Shown here piece by piece: positions 48,308-57,065 of a DNA stretch of 64,000 nt; position 1 is the first letter of the stretch, and each line of letters begins with the position of its first letter. Source of the stretch: Heterocephalus glaber (Eukaryota > Chordata > Mammalia > Rodentia > Bathyergidae). The notes under the pieces are model-generated. The model was given only the letters and a program-made list of their open reading frames with translations, did no database searches and was not told where the DNA came from. The DNA is taken from assembly GCF_000247695.1 (NCBI RefSeq), contig NW_004624734.1, forward strand, positions 38,554,184 through 38,618,183. The letters run 5' to 3'. A program made the translations under genes and the position numbers.

Positions 48308-48915
48308 TTTCTTGCCCACAGTGAATTCAGTGCTGAATCCAAAATCCACTATTTTAATGTTCATATCCCCAACTAACAATATTTTCTCTGTGTCTAGGTC
48401 TCTGTGGGCTCTGCCTTTTTGCGGCAGTATTTTGATGTCTAAATTTAGCTCTTGGTTCTTTTTCAACCATTTTTCTATGAGTAACAAAATAGTCATACAT
48501 TTTACCACCTTTTGCATATTCCATTATTAAATAAAATGTTTTCTCAGTTTTGAAGACTTCAAACAACTGTACTATAGTCAATTTAAAATCTTCATTATTT
48601 TTACTAATCTGTGCAGCTTTTGGAGTCTAGAGTCATCAGAATTTTGTCAATTATTCTTATGGCAACCTCAGTGCCTGTGATGACATGTCTGGCTAATTTG
48701 TCTTTTGCATAGTTCCCCTTGTGGAGTGTTTTCAGTAGTCTATATTTTCCAATTTGAATTTCTTCTTCCACACAAGAAGCCATTGATTTTCTAAGCACTC
48801 CAGAGCCCCTGTTATGGAGATGTCTTTTTGTAGCCTGTTTCCACGTGAGGGGTGGAACATATTTGTCAGTTTCCTGATCATTTTCTTCAATGTCTAGTTG
48901 TAGTCTTCTTTGCAT
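48308..48915 (-). pseudogene. MARK-family kinase retropseudogene, 5' part
   Basis: MARK/PAR-1 proteins are microtubule-affinity-regulating serine/threonine kinases. The frame 48604-48915 gives an N-terminal tail, then 'IGKYRLLKTLHKGNYAKDK' (glycine-rich loop, damaged) and 'VAIRIIDK', where the catalytic VAIK lysine has become arginine. After a frameshift, 48354-48581 reads '[19 protein letters not shown]'. A further shift and small deletion lead to 'HRDL' (catalytic loop) and '[17 protein letters not shown]' (DFG and activation segment start, about 48314-48410). The copy stops there, missing the rest of the kinase domain, UBA and KA1 regions. It is intronless. The best reading is a truncated dead retrocopy; which MARK paralogue is uncertain. 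The missing 3' half may have been removed when the CCNG1 copy landed, or by deletion. Confidence 0.9.
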
Positions 48916-49009
48916 GTTTTAAGAGAATAAAGATAAGCATTGAAATCTACTCTAAGTAGCAAAATAAGTATCTAGTAAATAATAAATATAATAAATTAAT
49001 AAATATCTC
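48916..49009. other. short AT-rich spacer
   Basis: AT-rich DNA upstream of the kinase retrocopy, no feature seen. Confidence 0.4.
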
Positions 49010-49420
49010 TTGCTATCACTGGCAAGATTAGGATGGGGCAGGGTTGGGGAAGTGTAGGGAAGTGGAGTGAAAGGAAGCAGAAGGAAGGGAAATGGAGGCC
49101 AGGGAAGGAATGAGAAGAAAAGAGTTGGAAGTAGAAAGGGGAAAAAAGGTCAAAAAATAACCACAAAAGCCTTCTACAGGAAAAGATGTTGCTCACTTTA
49201 AATTATCCACCTGGGTAAGTCTAAATGTTGAAGGCAAATGAGCAGTCTCCATATTTCTAGAATACTCATTCTAGAATCCACCATTGTCAGTTCCATTATA
49301 AGTGTACTAAAAGAATTAGATGTGTTCTATATATGTAATAACTATGATAATGTAATCATTTTGTACTGCTAACATGTACCAATAAAAACCAAAAAGTTAA
49401 AAAATTAAAAATTAAAAGAA
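49010..49420 (+). mobile_element. L1 3' UTR, purine-rich
   Basis: A purine-rich, G-run block (49031-49150) is followed by the terminal 'TGCTAACATGTACCAATAAA' and an A-rich tail. It shares organisation with the other lineage L1 3' ends in this window. Confidence 0.65.
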
Positions 49421-50100
49421 TGATTATATAAAATCTGGGTTCAAATTTTTTGATTCAATTTACACAAATTTCTTATTAAATATGTATGAGAATTTTTGAC
49501 ACTTGAGGATACAATAGTGCATTAGCCAGACTTCTTGGGTTGCAGGCAACAGAAAAATACTCAGGCTAATTTAATCATAGAAAGGAATTTATTGTCACAG
49601 ATTGCCCAGTTCAAAATCAAAGAAAGAACTTTGAAAATAAAAGGCATGAACATAGCACCAGGATTCTTCATAGCAGCAACTAAGTTCAGTCTCTCTGAAA
49701 CACCAATGGTCTAAATAATAGATCAGCTTTTGATTCCCTTACATTGCTTTTTAAGATATTGTGGGATAGACACGTTAATGTGCCTGCTCCTTGGATGGGG
49801 GATGATGGAGCCTTTTGACAACACCAGGAAGAAATATATGATACAGGGCAGAGAAAATTCCTAAAGTAGGAGAGAGGTACTATTACCAGGAGAAAAAGTG
49901 GACATGGAGGGAGATCCTCAACAGATGTCAATTATGAAAAGAGCAGACTAGAAGGTGTCCATTGGATGTTAGCACACTGTACCTTGGACAAAGTGTCCCA
50001 AGGACAGAATAATTGAAGGCAGGTTAATGCATTTAATACAGAGCATGTAGCATTTAAAGGAGGAACAACACTGGTAACTGTAAAGAGAGGCAAGAAAAGG
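49421..50100. other. intergenic, possible old repeat
   Basis: No gene. 'TTGGGTTGCAGGCAACAGAA' followed by 'AGGAATTTATTGTCACAG' (49537-49600) looks like a worn interspersed repeat, family not recognised. Confidence 0.4.
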
Positions 50101-51760
50101 GTTTTTTTTTTCCATTTAGTTTATTGGTACATTTTAAGTATACAATACAGTTACATGCATCATTAGGATCTTGTATCTTGACACGGTTTCCTGTCACATG
50201 GAGAACCGTTTTCCATTCTTTTATTTTCAGTCTATGAGTTTCTTTTTGAACTAGGTGTGTTTCTTGTATACAGCATATTGTTGAGTTTTGCTTATTAATC
50301 CATTCTGCCAGTCTCTTTCTTTTCATTGGTGAATTGAGGGCATTAACATTGATGGTTATAATTGACATGTATTACTTGTCACTGTCATGTTATTTTCCTG
50401 TTGTTGGTTCTTTTTTTGTTTTTTCCCCTCTCCTTTTAATTTCTTGCCTTGCCTGATGAATTTGCTCTGTTGGACATCATGGAGTTATGGCCTCCGTTAT
50501 CTTTTTGTAGGATGCTGTTTAGAATTGTTTGGAGTGCTGGTTTGGTATTCATGAAGTTTCTCAGGTGTTCTTCATCATGGAGGTATCTTATTTCTCCATC
50601 ACCTTTGAAAGATAATTTTGCAGGATACATCAAGTCTAGATTGGAAGTTGTTTTCTTTTAGAGGTTGAAATGCCTCGCTCCAGGCTCTCCTTGACTTGAG
50701 GGTTTGTGTTGAAAAGTCTGCTGTGATTTTGATGGGCTTTCCGTTGCATGTGATTTGTTCCTTTTCTGTAAGTGCTTGTAGTATTTTGTTCTTCTGATGT
50801 GTTTCTGGGATCTTGATTATTATGTATCTAGGTGTAGATTAATTTTTGATCATGGCTAGTTGGAGTCCTATATGTGTATGTCAAATTCTTTTGCTCTGTT
50901 TGGGAAGTTTTCTGTCATTAATTCTGTGAACATTTTTTTTTATGTCATTTGTACTTTCTCCTGCTTTTTCATGGACTCCTATCAGTCTTATATTATTCTT
51001 CTTTGCATCATCTAGTAGCTGTTCGGTTGATTTCTTATGGTCCCTTAGTATTTTTAAGAGATCTCTCTTTTCTCAGTCACTGACCACCATCCTGTCTTCT
51101 ATAGCTGATATTCTGTCTTCAGATTGGCTCAGTCTGCTGTGTATGCTTTCAATAGAGTTTTTAATCTCCTGGATATCTGTTCAAATCTGTTTCATGGATT
51201 CCATTTCTTTCCTATGTTGGGCATTCATGGTTTCCATTTCTTTCCTATGCTGGGCATTCATGGTTTCCATCATGGTCCTGAGCTCATCTATTATTTAGGT
51301 TTCTGTTCTCAAGTCTCTAATCATGTTTTTGATTCTGCTCACCATTTCTGTAATTATCTGGGAAATTATTTATGTTTTGAATTTTTCTAGAGCCTCATTC
51401 ATCTGTTTTGTTACTTCCTATCTATAAGATCAGGGTGTCCAGGTGTTTGATCATCAGGCTTTTCCACTTGGTTTCCCCCAGAATCTGCCTTTGGTGGGCT
51501 GGAAGTCTGAGTTTGTGCCTTGCTTAAATGTCTTTTCATTTTTGTTTTTGGTACTGTCCTTGGTTTTATTCATGGGTTGATACTCAATATTGCTTATTGT
51601 AAGTATCTTTGTTGCTTGTATTTAGAACCCTTACAGAATGATTGCTTCTCAGAGGTGTCTTCCAGATATAGCTGGTCATTAGGTTTTGAGCCTCTAATGA
51701 TTCTGAAGCTATCACATTTTCATTATACCAGGAAGGACAACTGAATAGATCAATCACAAC
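50101..51760 (-). mobile_element. internally deleted L1: ORF1, start of ORF2, then 3' end
   Basis: On the minus strand the order is: 5' text (51300-51760); ORF1 with a coiled coil ('NAQHRKEMET' twice, 51195-51262) and then 'EKAGESTNDIKKN', broken by stops; the inter-ORF spacer (50380-50640); and ORF2 residues 1 to about 55 ('TINVNALNSPMKRKRLAEW', 'CCIQETHLVQKETHRLK', 50205-50368). It jumps directly to the last about 95 bases of an L1 3' UTR (50111-50205) and a poly(T) scar at 50101-50110. Almost all of ORF2 is missing, so this copy resembles a non-autonomous half-L1 (HAL1-like) or a deleted genomic copy. ORF1 carries stops and the element is inactive. Confidence 0.85.
51195..51262 (-). repeat. 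33-bp tandem duplication in L1 ORF1 coiled coil
   Basis: The unit 'CCATTTCTTTCCTATGYTGG' plus 'GCATTCATGGTTT' occurs twice on the plus strand. Thirty-three bases equal 11 codons, so the ORF1 frame is kept and the coiled coil is lengthened by one unit. Confidence 0.95.
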
Positions 51761-52276
51761 ACCTTAGCCCAAGTGATACAATCAGCAACACCATAGCATC
51801 AAACACAGCTTAGAAAATGACAATTTGTGGTAGTTATTCATCTACCTATCACCTTTAATTGTGTGAATTAAATCAAAATTGAGGACTAGCCCAACATATG
51901 TTTGTAGTACATAAACTCTTCAATATAGCAACTTTACCCTTCAGGATGGGGACTTAGAAGGAGTTAGGGAGTGAAGAATAGATAGGTAGAAGGATAGGGA
52001 AAGGTTAGCAGCAAGGCCAGAGGATACAGGAAGATTATGCAAATTCTAGGAAACAGTTGAAGACAAGAGGAAAAGGCAGAATGAAAGAACAAAGATGAGA
52101 ATAGAACAACCTAACAGCAATGGGGACGCTAGAAACTATTTACTTTCTTTTGAAACTAATGACAATTGAGAGAAGAAAAAGAGAAGAAAGGAAAAAGAAA
52201 GAAGAAATCCCAATTAGGGCCAGAACATGAACAAAAAGGAAGATGAAGAACAATGTGGGACAGCAAGAGAAAGACA

Positions 52277-52382
52277 GAGAGAGGAGGAGGAGGAGGAGGA
52301 GGAGGAGGAGGAGGAGGAGGAGGAGGAGGAGAAGAAGAAGAAGAAGAAGAAGAAGAAGAAGAAGAAAGAGAGAGAGAGAGGA
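52277..52382. repeat. (GAG)n-(GAA)n-(GA)n compound purine repeat
   Basis: About 17 GAG units, then about 12 GAA units, then a GA run, all purine on the plus strand. It generates spurious ORFs of poly-Glu, poly-Lys and poly-Leu. Confidence 0.97.
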
Positions 52383-52920
52383 GAAAAAGAAGAAAAAAAT
52401 TTGAAAAGAATAGAAAAAATTTAAGAGAGAAAAAAATAATTTTGAAATTAACAAATGAAAAATAAAAATGAAGGGCCTCCTTCAGGGTATGTCTCTGTTG
52501 TCACAGTAGACAACGTGGGCAGCAGTGTGCAGCTGTAAGTCAATGAGTCTCAGTAAGCCAGTAGCAGACCCATGAGAATCAGGCAGATTTCTGGCTGCAA
52601 GTCCCAAGATGAACTCTCTATCCTCCTGCAGGGTTGAGCTCTGCAAGTTTCTACTGCAGATTCCAGCTGCCCTTCCCCTGAAGATAGTCCATGTTCTGGT
52701 GGGAGGTGATGATCCCTCCAATTTACCAAGTACGTTGGTCTGGTGTCCCTTTATTGCAAAGATTCTCTTCACTTTTCCAGTGGGCTTCAGTTTTCAAGGA
52801 ACCTGACTGAGAGAGCCCCTCTTTCTGTTGTTCACTTCTGTTCTATCTTCTGGAGCTCAGGACAATGGCCTTTATGACCCCCTATGCCTCTGTAATCTAG
52901 AACCAGGTACCTGCCCCAGA

Positions 52921-52952
52921 GGCAGGGGGTGGGGTGGGGTTGGGGTGGGGTT
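52921..52952 (+). other. G-quadruplex-like G-run cluster
   Basis: Five runs of at least four G separated by one or two T residues ('GGGGGTGGGGTGGGG' and onward). This meets the usual sequence rule for an intramolecular quadruplex. Whether it folds is not shown by sequence. Confidence 0.85.
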
Positions 52953-53056
52953 GCTGCAGGCACCTGCGTGGCTAAGCTGGTCACTGGGAGGTGGGGCAAG
53001 AAAAAGTTTTAAGAAGATTAAAACTAGATTCTTAAGGGTAGGTGTTTTATGAAAGA

Positions 53057-53112
53057 GATATATATATATATAGACATATAGATATATCTATATATAGATA
53101 GATAGATATAAT
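53057..53112. repeat. (TA)n and TAGA-rich inverted repeat
   Basis: A TA run is followed by 'ATAGATATATCTATATATAG', which is largely self-complementary, and then TAGA units. Confidence 0.85.
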
Positions 53113-53410
53113 ACTAGAATGTTAGGTTGCAGCAGTTTGTGGAAGAACAAGTTGAGGAATGAATTTCCTAGTCCAGTAGAGATTATATATACTCTTGATC
53201 TTTATTGGTAGCAGTGTGTAGCAGAGGGACTAACTTGTAGAGAGAGAAATGGAAAGAATATTAGAGAGATGATTAGAGGATGTAGACTAGAATCCGGCAA
53301 GTGATCACCAATAGGTCAGAACTGACACTGAGATGTCAAGGCAAGAAAAAATCTGGAGGGAGTGATGATATTAGGACATGAGGAAGATAGCTCAGTCTTA
53401 GAGGCTTCGG
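53113..53410. other. intergenic, nothing recognised
   Basis: Purine-rich DNA between L1 segments, no gene and no clear repeat. Confidence 0.4.
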
Positions 53411-53785
53411 TGGCTGTATGGTTCCATTGATCCACGTGTCTGTATTTGTTCCACTACTGTGACATATATATCACTATTGCTTTGTAATATAGCTTGAAGT
53501 CAGTTATTGCTATGCCTCCTGCTTTGCTCTTGTTGTTCAAAATTCCTTTTGCTGTTCTGGGTCACTTCTGGTTCCATATAAATTTTATGATTTTTTCCTT
53601 TAGTTCTGTAAAGTGTGCTATTGGTATTCTGATTGGGACTCCATTAAATCTGTAGAACAGTTTTGAGAGTAGAATCATTTTGACAATATTTGTTCTGCTT
53701 ATCCAGGAGCAGTAGATATCCTTCCATTTTCTGTTGTCCTCTTCAATCTCCTTTTTCAGACTACTGTAGTTTTCTTTGCAGAGGA
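53411..53785 (-). mobile_element. L1 ORF2 3' portion, antisense
   Basis: 'GTATGGTTCCATTGATCCAC', 'TTGAAGTCAGTTATTGCTAT', 'TGGTTCCATATAAATTTTAT', 'GGGACTCCATTAAATCTGTA' and 'GAGTAGAATCATTTTGACAA' match the reverse complement of the L1 ORF2 region after the reverse transcriptase. It is a fragment only. Confidence 0.88.
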
Positions 53786-53849
53786 AATGAGTGAGAGAAA
53801 AAAAAGACAGACAAGAGAAAATTTAACTAAAGGTAAGGGGCAAATCTCT

Positions 53850-54185
53850 TGGTCTATTTTGTGGTGCTATAATAAAATGCTGGAGCCTGGGTAATTTATA
53901 AAGAGCAGAAATTGACTTCTTACAGCTCTGGAGGCTGAGAGTACAATATTAATGGTGTTGGAAGTATCTGTTTCAGAGATGGCACTTTGAACATTATATT
54001 CTCCAGAGGCACAAAATGGTATATCTTTACATGACAGAAGAGAGGAAAAGCCAAGAGAACCTTTTCCCACTTTTTATTAAGGCCCTAAACCCACATGAAG
54101 GTGGAGCCTTCAGGGCCCAATCATTTCTTTCAATATCATTACATTTGTAACTGAATTTCAGAGTTTTAGAAGGGTCAGATATTCA
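53850..54185 (-). mobile_element. MaLR-like LTR relic, antisense
   Basis: 'GAGCCTGGGTAATTTATAAA', 'CTTACAGCTCTGGAGGCTGA', 'TTTTTATTAAGGCCCTAAAC', 'AGGTGGAGCCTTCAGGGCCC' and 'CAATCATTTCTTTC' give the reversed order of an MST/MLT1-type LTR. It is noncoding. Confidence 0.65.
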
Positions 54186-54189
54186 AATC

Positions 54190-55135
54190 AATACTACTTA
54201 TAACAAACCAATGGCTAGAATCATATTAAATGTGGAAAAATTATATTCACTCTCCCCTAAATTCAGAAACAAAATAGGAATGTCTTCTATAGGATTTGTA
54301 TTCAACATAGTACTTGAAATTTTAACCAGAATAGTTTGGCAAGAGAAAGGAATAAAAGGACTATATACCATTTGTGTGCACCAATAATGAACTTGCTAGG
54401 AAGGAAATCATGAAAACAATACCATTCACAGTAGCGTCCAGAAAAATGGAACACCTAGCAAGTAACCTATCCAAGAAAGTGCCTAACAATGTTTACAACA
54501 GCACAATTCATAACAGCTAAATCCTGGAAACACACTATCTACCCATCAAAAGGTGACTGGATAAAGAATATGTGGTGTCTATATATAACGGAATATTCTT
54601 CTGCTATAAAGGACAAATTCGAGACATTTGTAGGAAAATGGATGCACTTAGAAAATATAATTTTGAATGTAATAAATCAGACACATAAATAGCATATTGT
54701 ATCTCTCATCTGAGTAAGGCAAAGCACAAACTAAGAGACAAACAAAGAAAGCCTAGAACAAAACAAGAAGATGATCTCTTACAGATGGGTCAAGATGATC
54801 AAGGCGAGGAGTGAGGAGGGGGGGAAGGGGAAATAGGTGCAGTAAAGATATTCCAGGTATCACTTCTCAGCCTTTTGGGTAAGATCAAGTGAAGACATGC
54901 CAGGTACAGTGTTGTAATAACTTCAGTGAACATGGACATTAAATGTTATAAACATGAACTAAGGTTAATAATATCAACAAGAATGCAAAGGGGAAAAGGA
55001 GAACTAGAGGAGCAGTGAAGGAGGGCAGGAGAATGGGGAAAAAATAAGAATCAAGATATATTATGTAAAGATATATTATGATGACTATCATTATATTGTA
55101 TACCTAAAATGTACCAATAAAATTAATTTAAAAAG
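54190..55135 (+). mobile_element. L1 fragments, RT region joined to 3' UTR
   Basis: 54190-54480 is a deleted reverse-transcriptase-region copy ('CCAATGGCTAGAATCATATT'). 54485-54840 is 3' UTR ('GTAGGAAAATGGATGCACTT'), followed by a U2-like scrap. 54985-55135 is the purine-rich 3' UTR and terminal 'ATGTACCAATAAAATTAATT'. Internal deletions join non-adjacent L1 parts. Confidence 0.8.
54859..54893 (+). pseudogene. U2 snRNA 5'-end fragment
   Basis: 'ATCACTTCTCAGCCTTTTGG' followed by 'GTAAGATCAAGTG' matches the first about 33 bases of U2 snRNA with a few substitutions and then diverges. U2 is the spliceosomal RNA that binds the intron branch site. Only its 5' end is present, so this is a non-functional scrap lodged within L1 3' sequence. 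Confidence 0.8.
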
Positions 55136-55225
55136 AAACTAGGTGTATTATGAACATGTTTCAACTCCCCAAGATGATTGTAAAATGCATGTACTGCAAA
55201 CATATACTAATAATATAAAATTTTA
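55136..55225 (+). mobile_element. second L1 3' terminus
   Basis: 'TGTACTGCAAACATATACTA' followed by an A-rich tail is a separate L1 3' end directly abutting the previous one. It is the same terminal type as at 39890 and 49355. Confidence 0.6.
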
Positions 55226-55516
55226 AAAGGAGACATACATAAATGTAAACAATTCCTGTCTTCATAGATAGGAAGACTTAATGTTGTTTAAATTTTCATA
55301 TCACCTAAACCAATCTATATATTTAAAGCAATCTTTATCACTATTCAATTGATATTTTTTCACAAATAGAAAAGCATTCTAAAACTTATGAGCAATTTCA
55401 AGGAGCCAAGATTAGACAAAACAATCTTGGGAAAGAAGAAGAAAGCTGGAAGGTTCACATTTTCTGATATCAAAACTTACTACTTTAATTAAAGCAGTGT
55501 AACATTGGCAGAAATA

Positions 55517-55540
55517 CATACATACATACATACATAAAAG
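55517..55540. repeat. (CATA)n microsatellite
   Basis: About five ACAT/CATA units inside the L1. Confidence 0.9.
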
Positions 55541-56153
55541 TGGAGCAGAACAGAGGCCTAAGAAATAAACCCTTATCTACTGGTCAAATGACTTTTCATA
55601 AGGATGATAAGGCCAATCAATGAAGTATGAATAGTCTTTTAAATAAATGATATTAGGAAAACTGTATTACCTTGTTGAAAGGGATGAAGGTTGACTCTAA
55701 TTTAACATCAAATAAAAAGACTAACACAAAATGAATTACACACCTAAATGTGAAACCTCAATCTTTAAAATTATTAGAAGAAAACATATACCACATTGGA
55801 CTTGGCAATGCTTTCCTGAAAAGGCACAGAAAACAAATTGAAACTCTTGGAAATTTAAAAATTCAGGGCATCAAAAAGTGAGAGAGTAGAAAGAAAATCC
55901 ACAGAATGGAATATAACATTTGTAAATCACATATATAATAAGTAATTAACATCCACAACATGTAGAGAATTCCTCAAACTCAACAAACGGAAAAACCCCA
56001 ACTAAAAATTAGCAAAGCACCTAAATAGACATTTTCAAAGGAGATATGCAAATGGATGACAAACACATTAAAAAATACTCAACATCATTAATCATTATAG
56101 AATGCAAATCCAAACTTCAAGGTACCATCTCATACTCATTAGGATAACTACTA

Positions 56154-56214
56154 TGCTACTACTACTACTATTACTATTATTATTACTACTACTACTACTA
56201 CCACTACTGTTACT
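56154..56214. repeat. (CTA)n/(TTA)n trinucleotide repeat
   Basis: An imperfect trinucleotide run alternating ACT and ATT units, within the L1. Confidence 0.93.
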
Positions 56215-56830
56215 AAGCTCTTATGATAATGTAAAGAAATTAAAATTCTTGTATGCTGCTGTGGGAATGTAAAATGGTTCTGATATTATGAAAAACACTG
56301 TAGCAGTTGCATAAAAAATAAAAGTAGGATTGTCACATGATCCAGAAATTCCAATTCTGAATATTTACCTAAAGAGTTGAAAATAGGGTCCTGCGATATT
56401 GCTACACTTGTGTTCATAACATTATTATTCACAGTAGGCAAAATATGGAAGCCTTTCAAATTTACATCAGTGGATGAATGAATAAGCAAAATGTGGCATT
56501 TATATACAATAGAATATTATCCAGTTTTTAAAAGAAAGGAAATTACAATTTATGTTATAATATAGATGAAGGTTGAAGACATTACAGCAAGTTAATCCAG
56601 TCAGAAAAAAGTCTACAAATGCTTGATGACTATACTTATATAAGATAATTAGAACAGTGGAAGAATGATGTGGCAAGGTGGTTGGATAAGGGAGGGAAAG
56701 GGAGTTATTGTTTAATGGGTGTAAAGTTTCAATTTTACATGATGAGCAGACTTATGGAGATAGATGTTGGTGATGGCTGTAGCATTATGATTGTGTGGAG
56801 TAATACTGAACTGTACACTTAAAGGAGTTC

Positions 56831-57000
56831 AGCCAGGCATGGTGGTGCACGCCGGTAATCCCAGCACTCAGAAGGCTGAGGCAGGAGGACAGCCATGAGT
56901 TCGAGGCCAGCCTGAGCTACATAGTGTGTTCAAAGCTAGCCTGAACTACATAATGAGACCCTGTCTCAAAACATCAAAAATATAATAATAATAATAAAAT
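56831..57000 (+). mobile_element. B1 SINE
   Basis: Sense B1: 'GCCAGGCATGGTGGTGCACG', 'GTAATCCCAGCACTCAGAAG', 'GAGTTCGAGGCCAGCCTGAG', the internal duplicated segment, 'GAGACCCTGTCTCAAAA' and an AT-rich tail ending in (ATA)n. Flanks 'AAAGGAGTTCAG' and 'AAAAGATTTCAG' (56821-56832, 57001-57012) look like the target duplication in the L1. Confidence 0.96.
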
Positions 57001-57065
57001 AAAAGATTTCAGTTGGTAAATGTGGTCATGTGAAATTTTATTATAGTAAAAACAATTTTTTTTAA

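Larger units (their letters stand above)
51761..53056 (-). mobile_element. probable L1 5' UTR of the internally deleted element
   Basis: A GC-richer block (52470-53000), including a G-run cluster, lies upstream of ORF1 in the antisense orientation, as expected of an L1 5' UTR. It is not matched to a family by any diagnostic motif, so the assignment rests on position and composition. A purine microsatellite separates it from ORF1. Confidence 0.4.
55226..57065 (+). mobile_element. old L1, ORF2 C-terminal region to 3' end
   Basis: L1 order is preserved: ORF2 C-terminal text ('GGAGCCAAGATTAGACAAAA', 'GACTTTTCATAAGGATGATA'), 'AATTTACCTAAAGAGTTGAA'-type 3' text near 56365, and the terminal 'ACTGAACTGTACACTTAAAG', resuming after the B1 with 'GTCATGTGAAATTTTATTAT'. 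Microsatellites lie at 55520 and 56160. It is inactive. Confidence 0.8.

Noticed and set aside
50942..51298. 118-codon plus-strand ORF rich in Ser/Phe
   Set aside because: It is the antisense shadow of L1 ORF1 coiled-coil sequence.
54859..54893. functional U2 snRNA gene
   Set aside because: Only the first about 33 of roughly 190 bases are present, with substitutions, and there is no snRNA promoter element.
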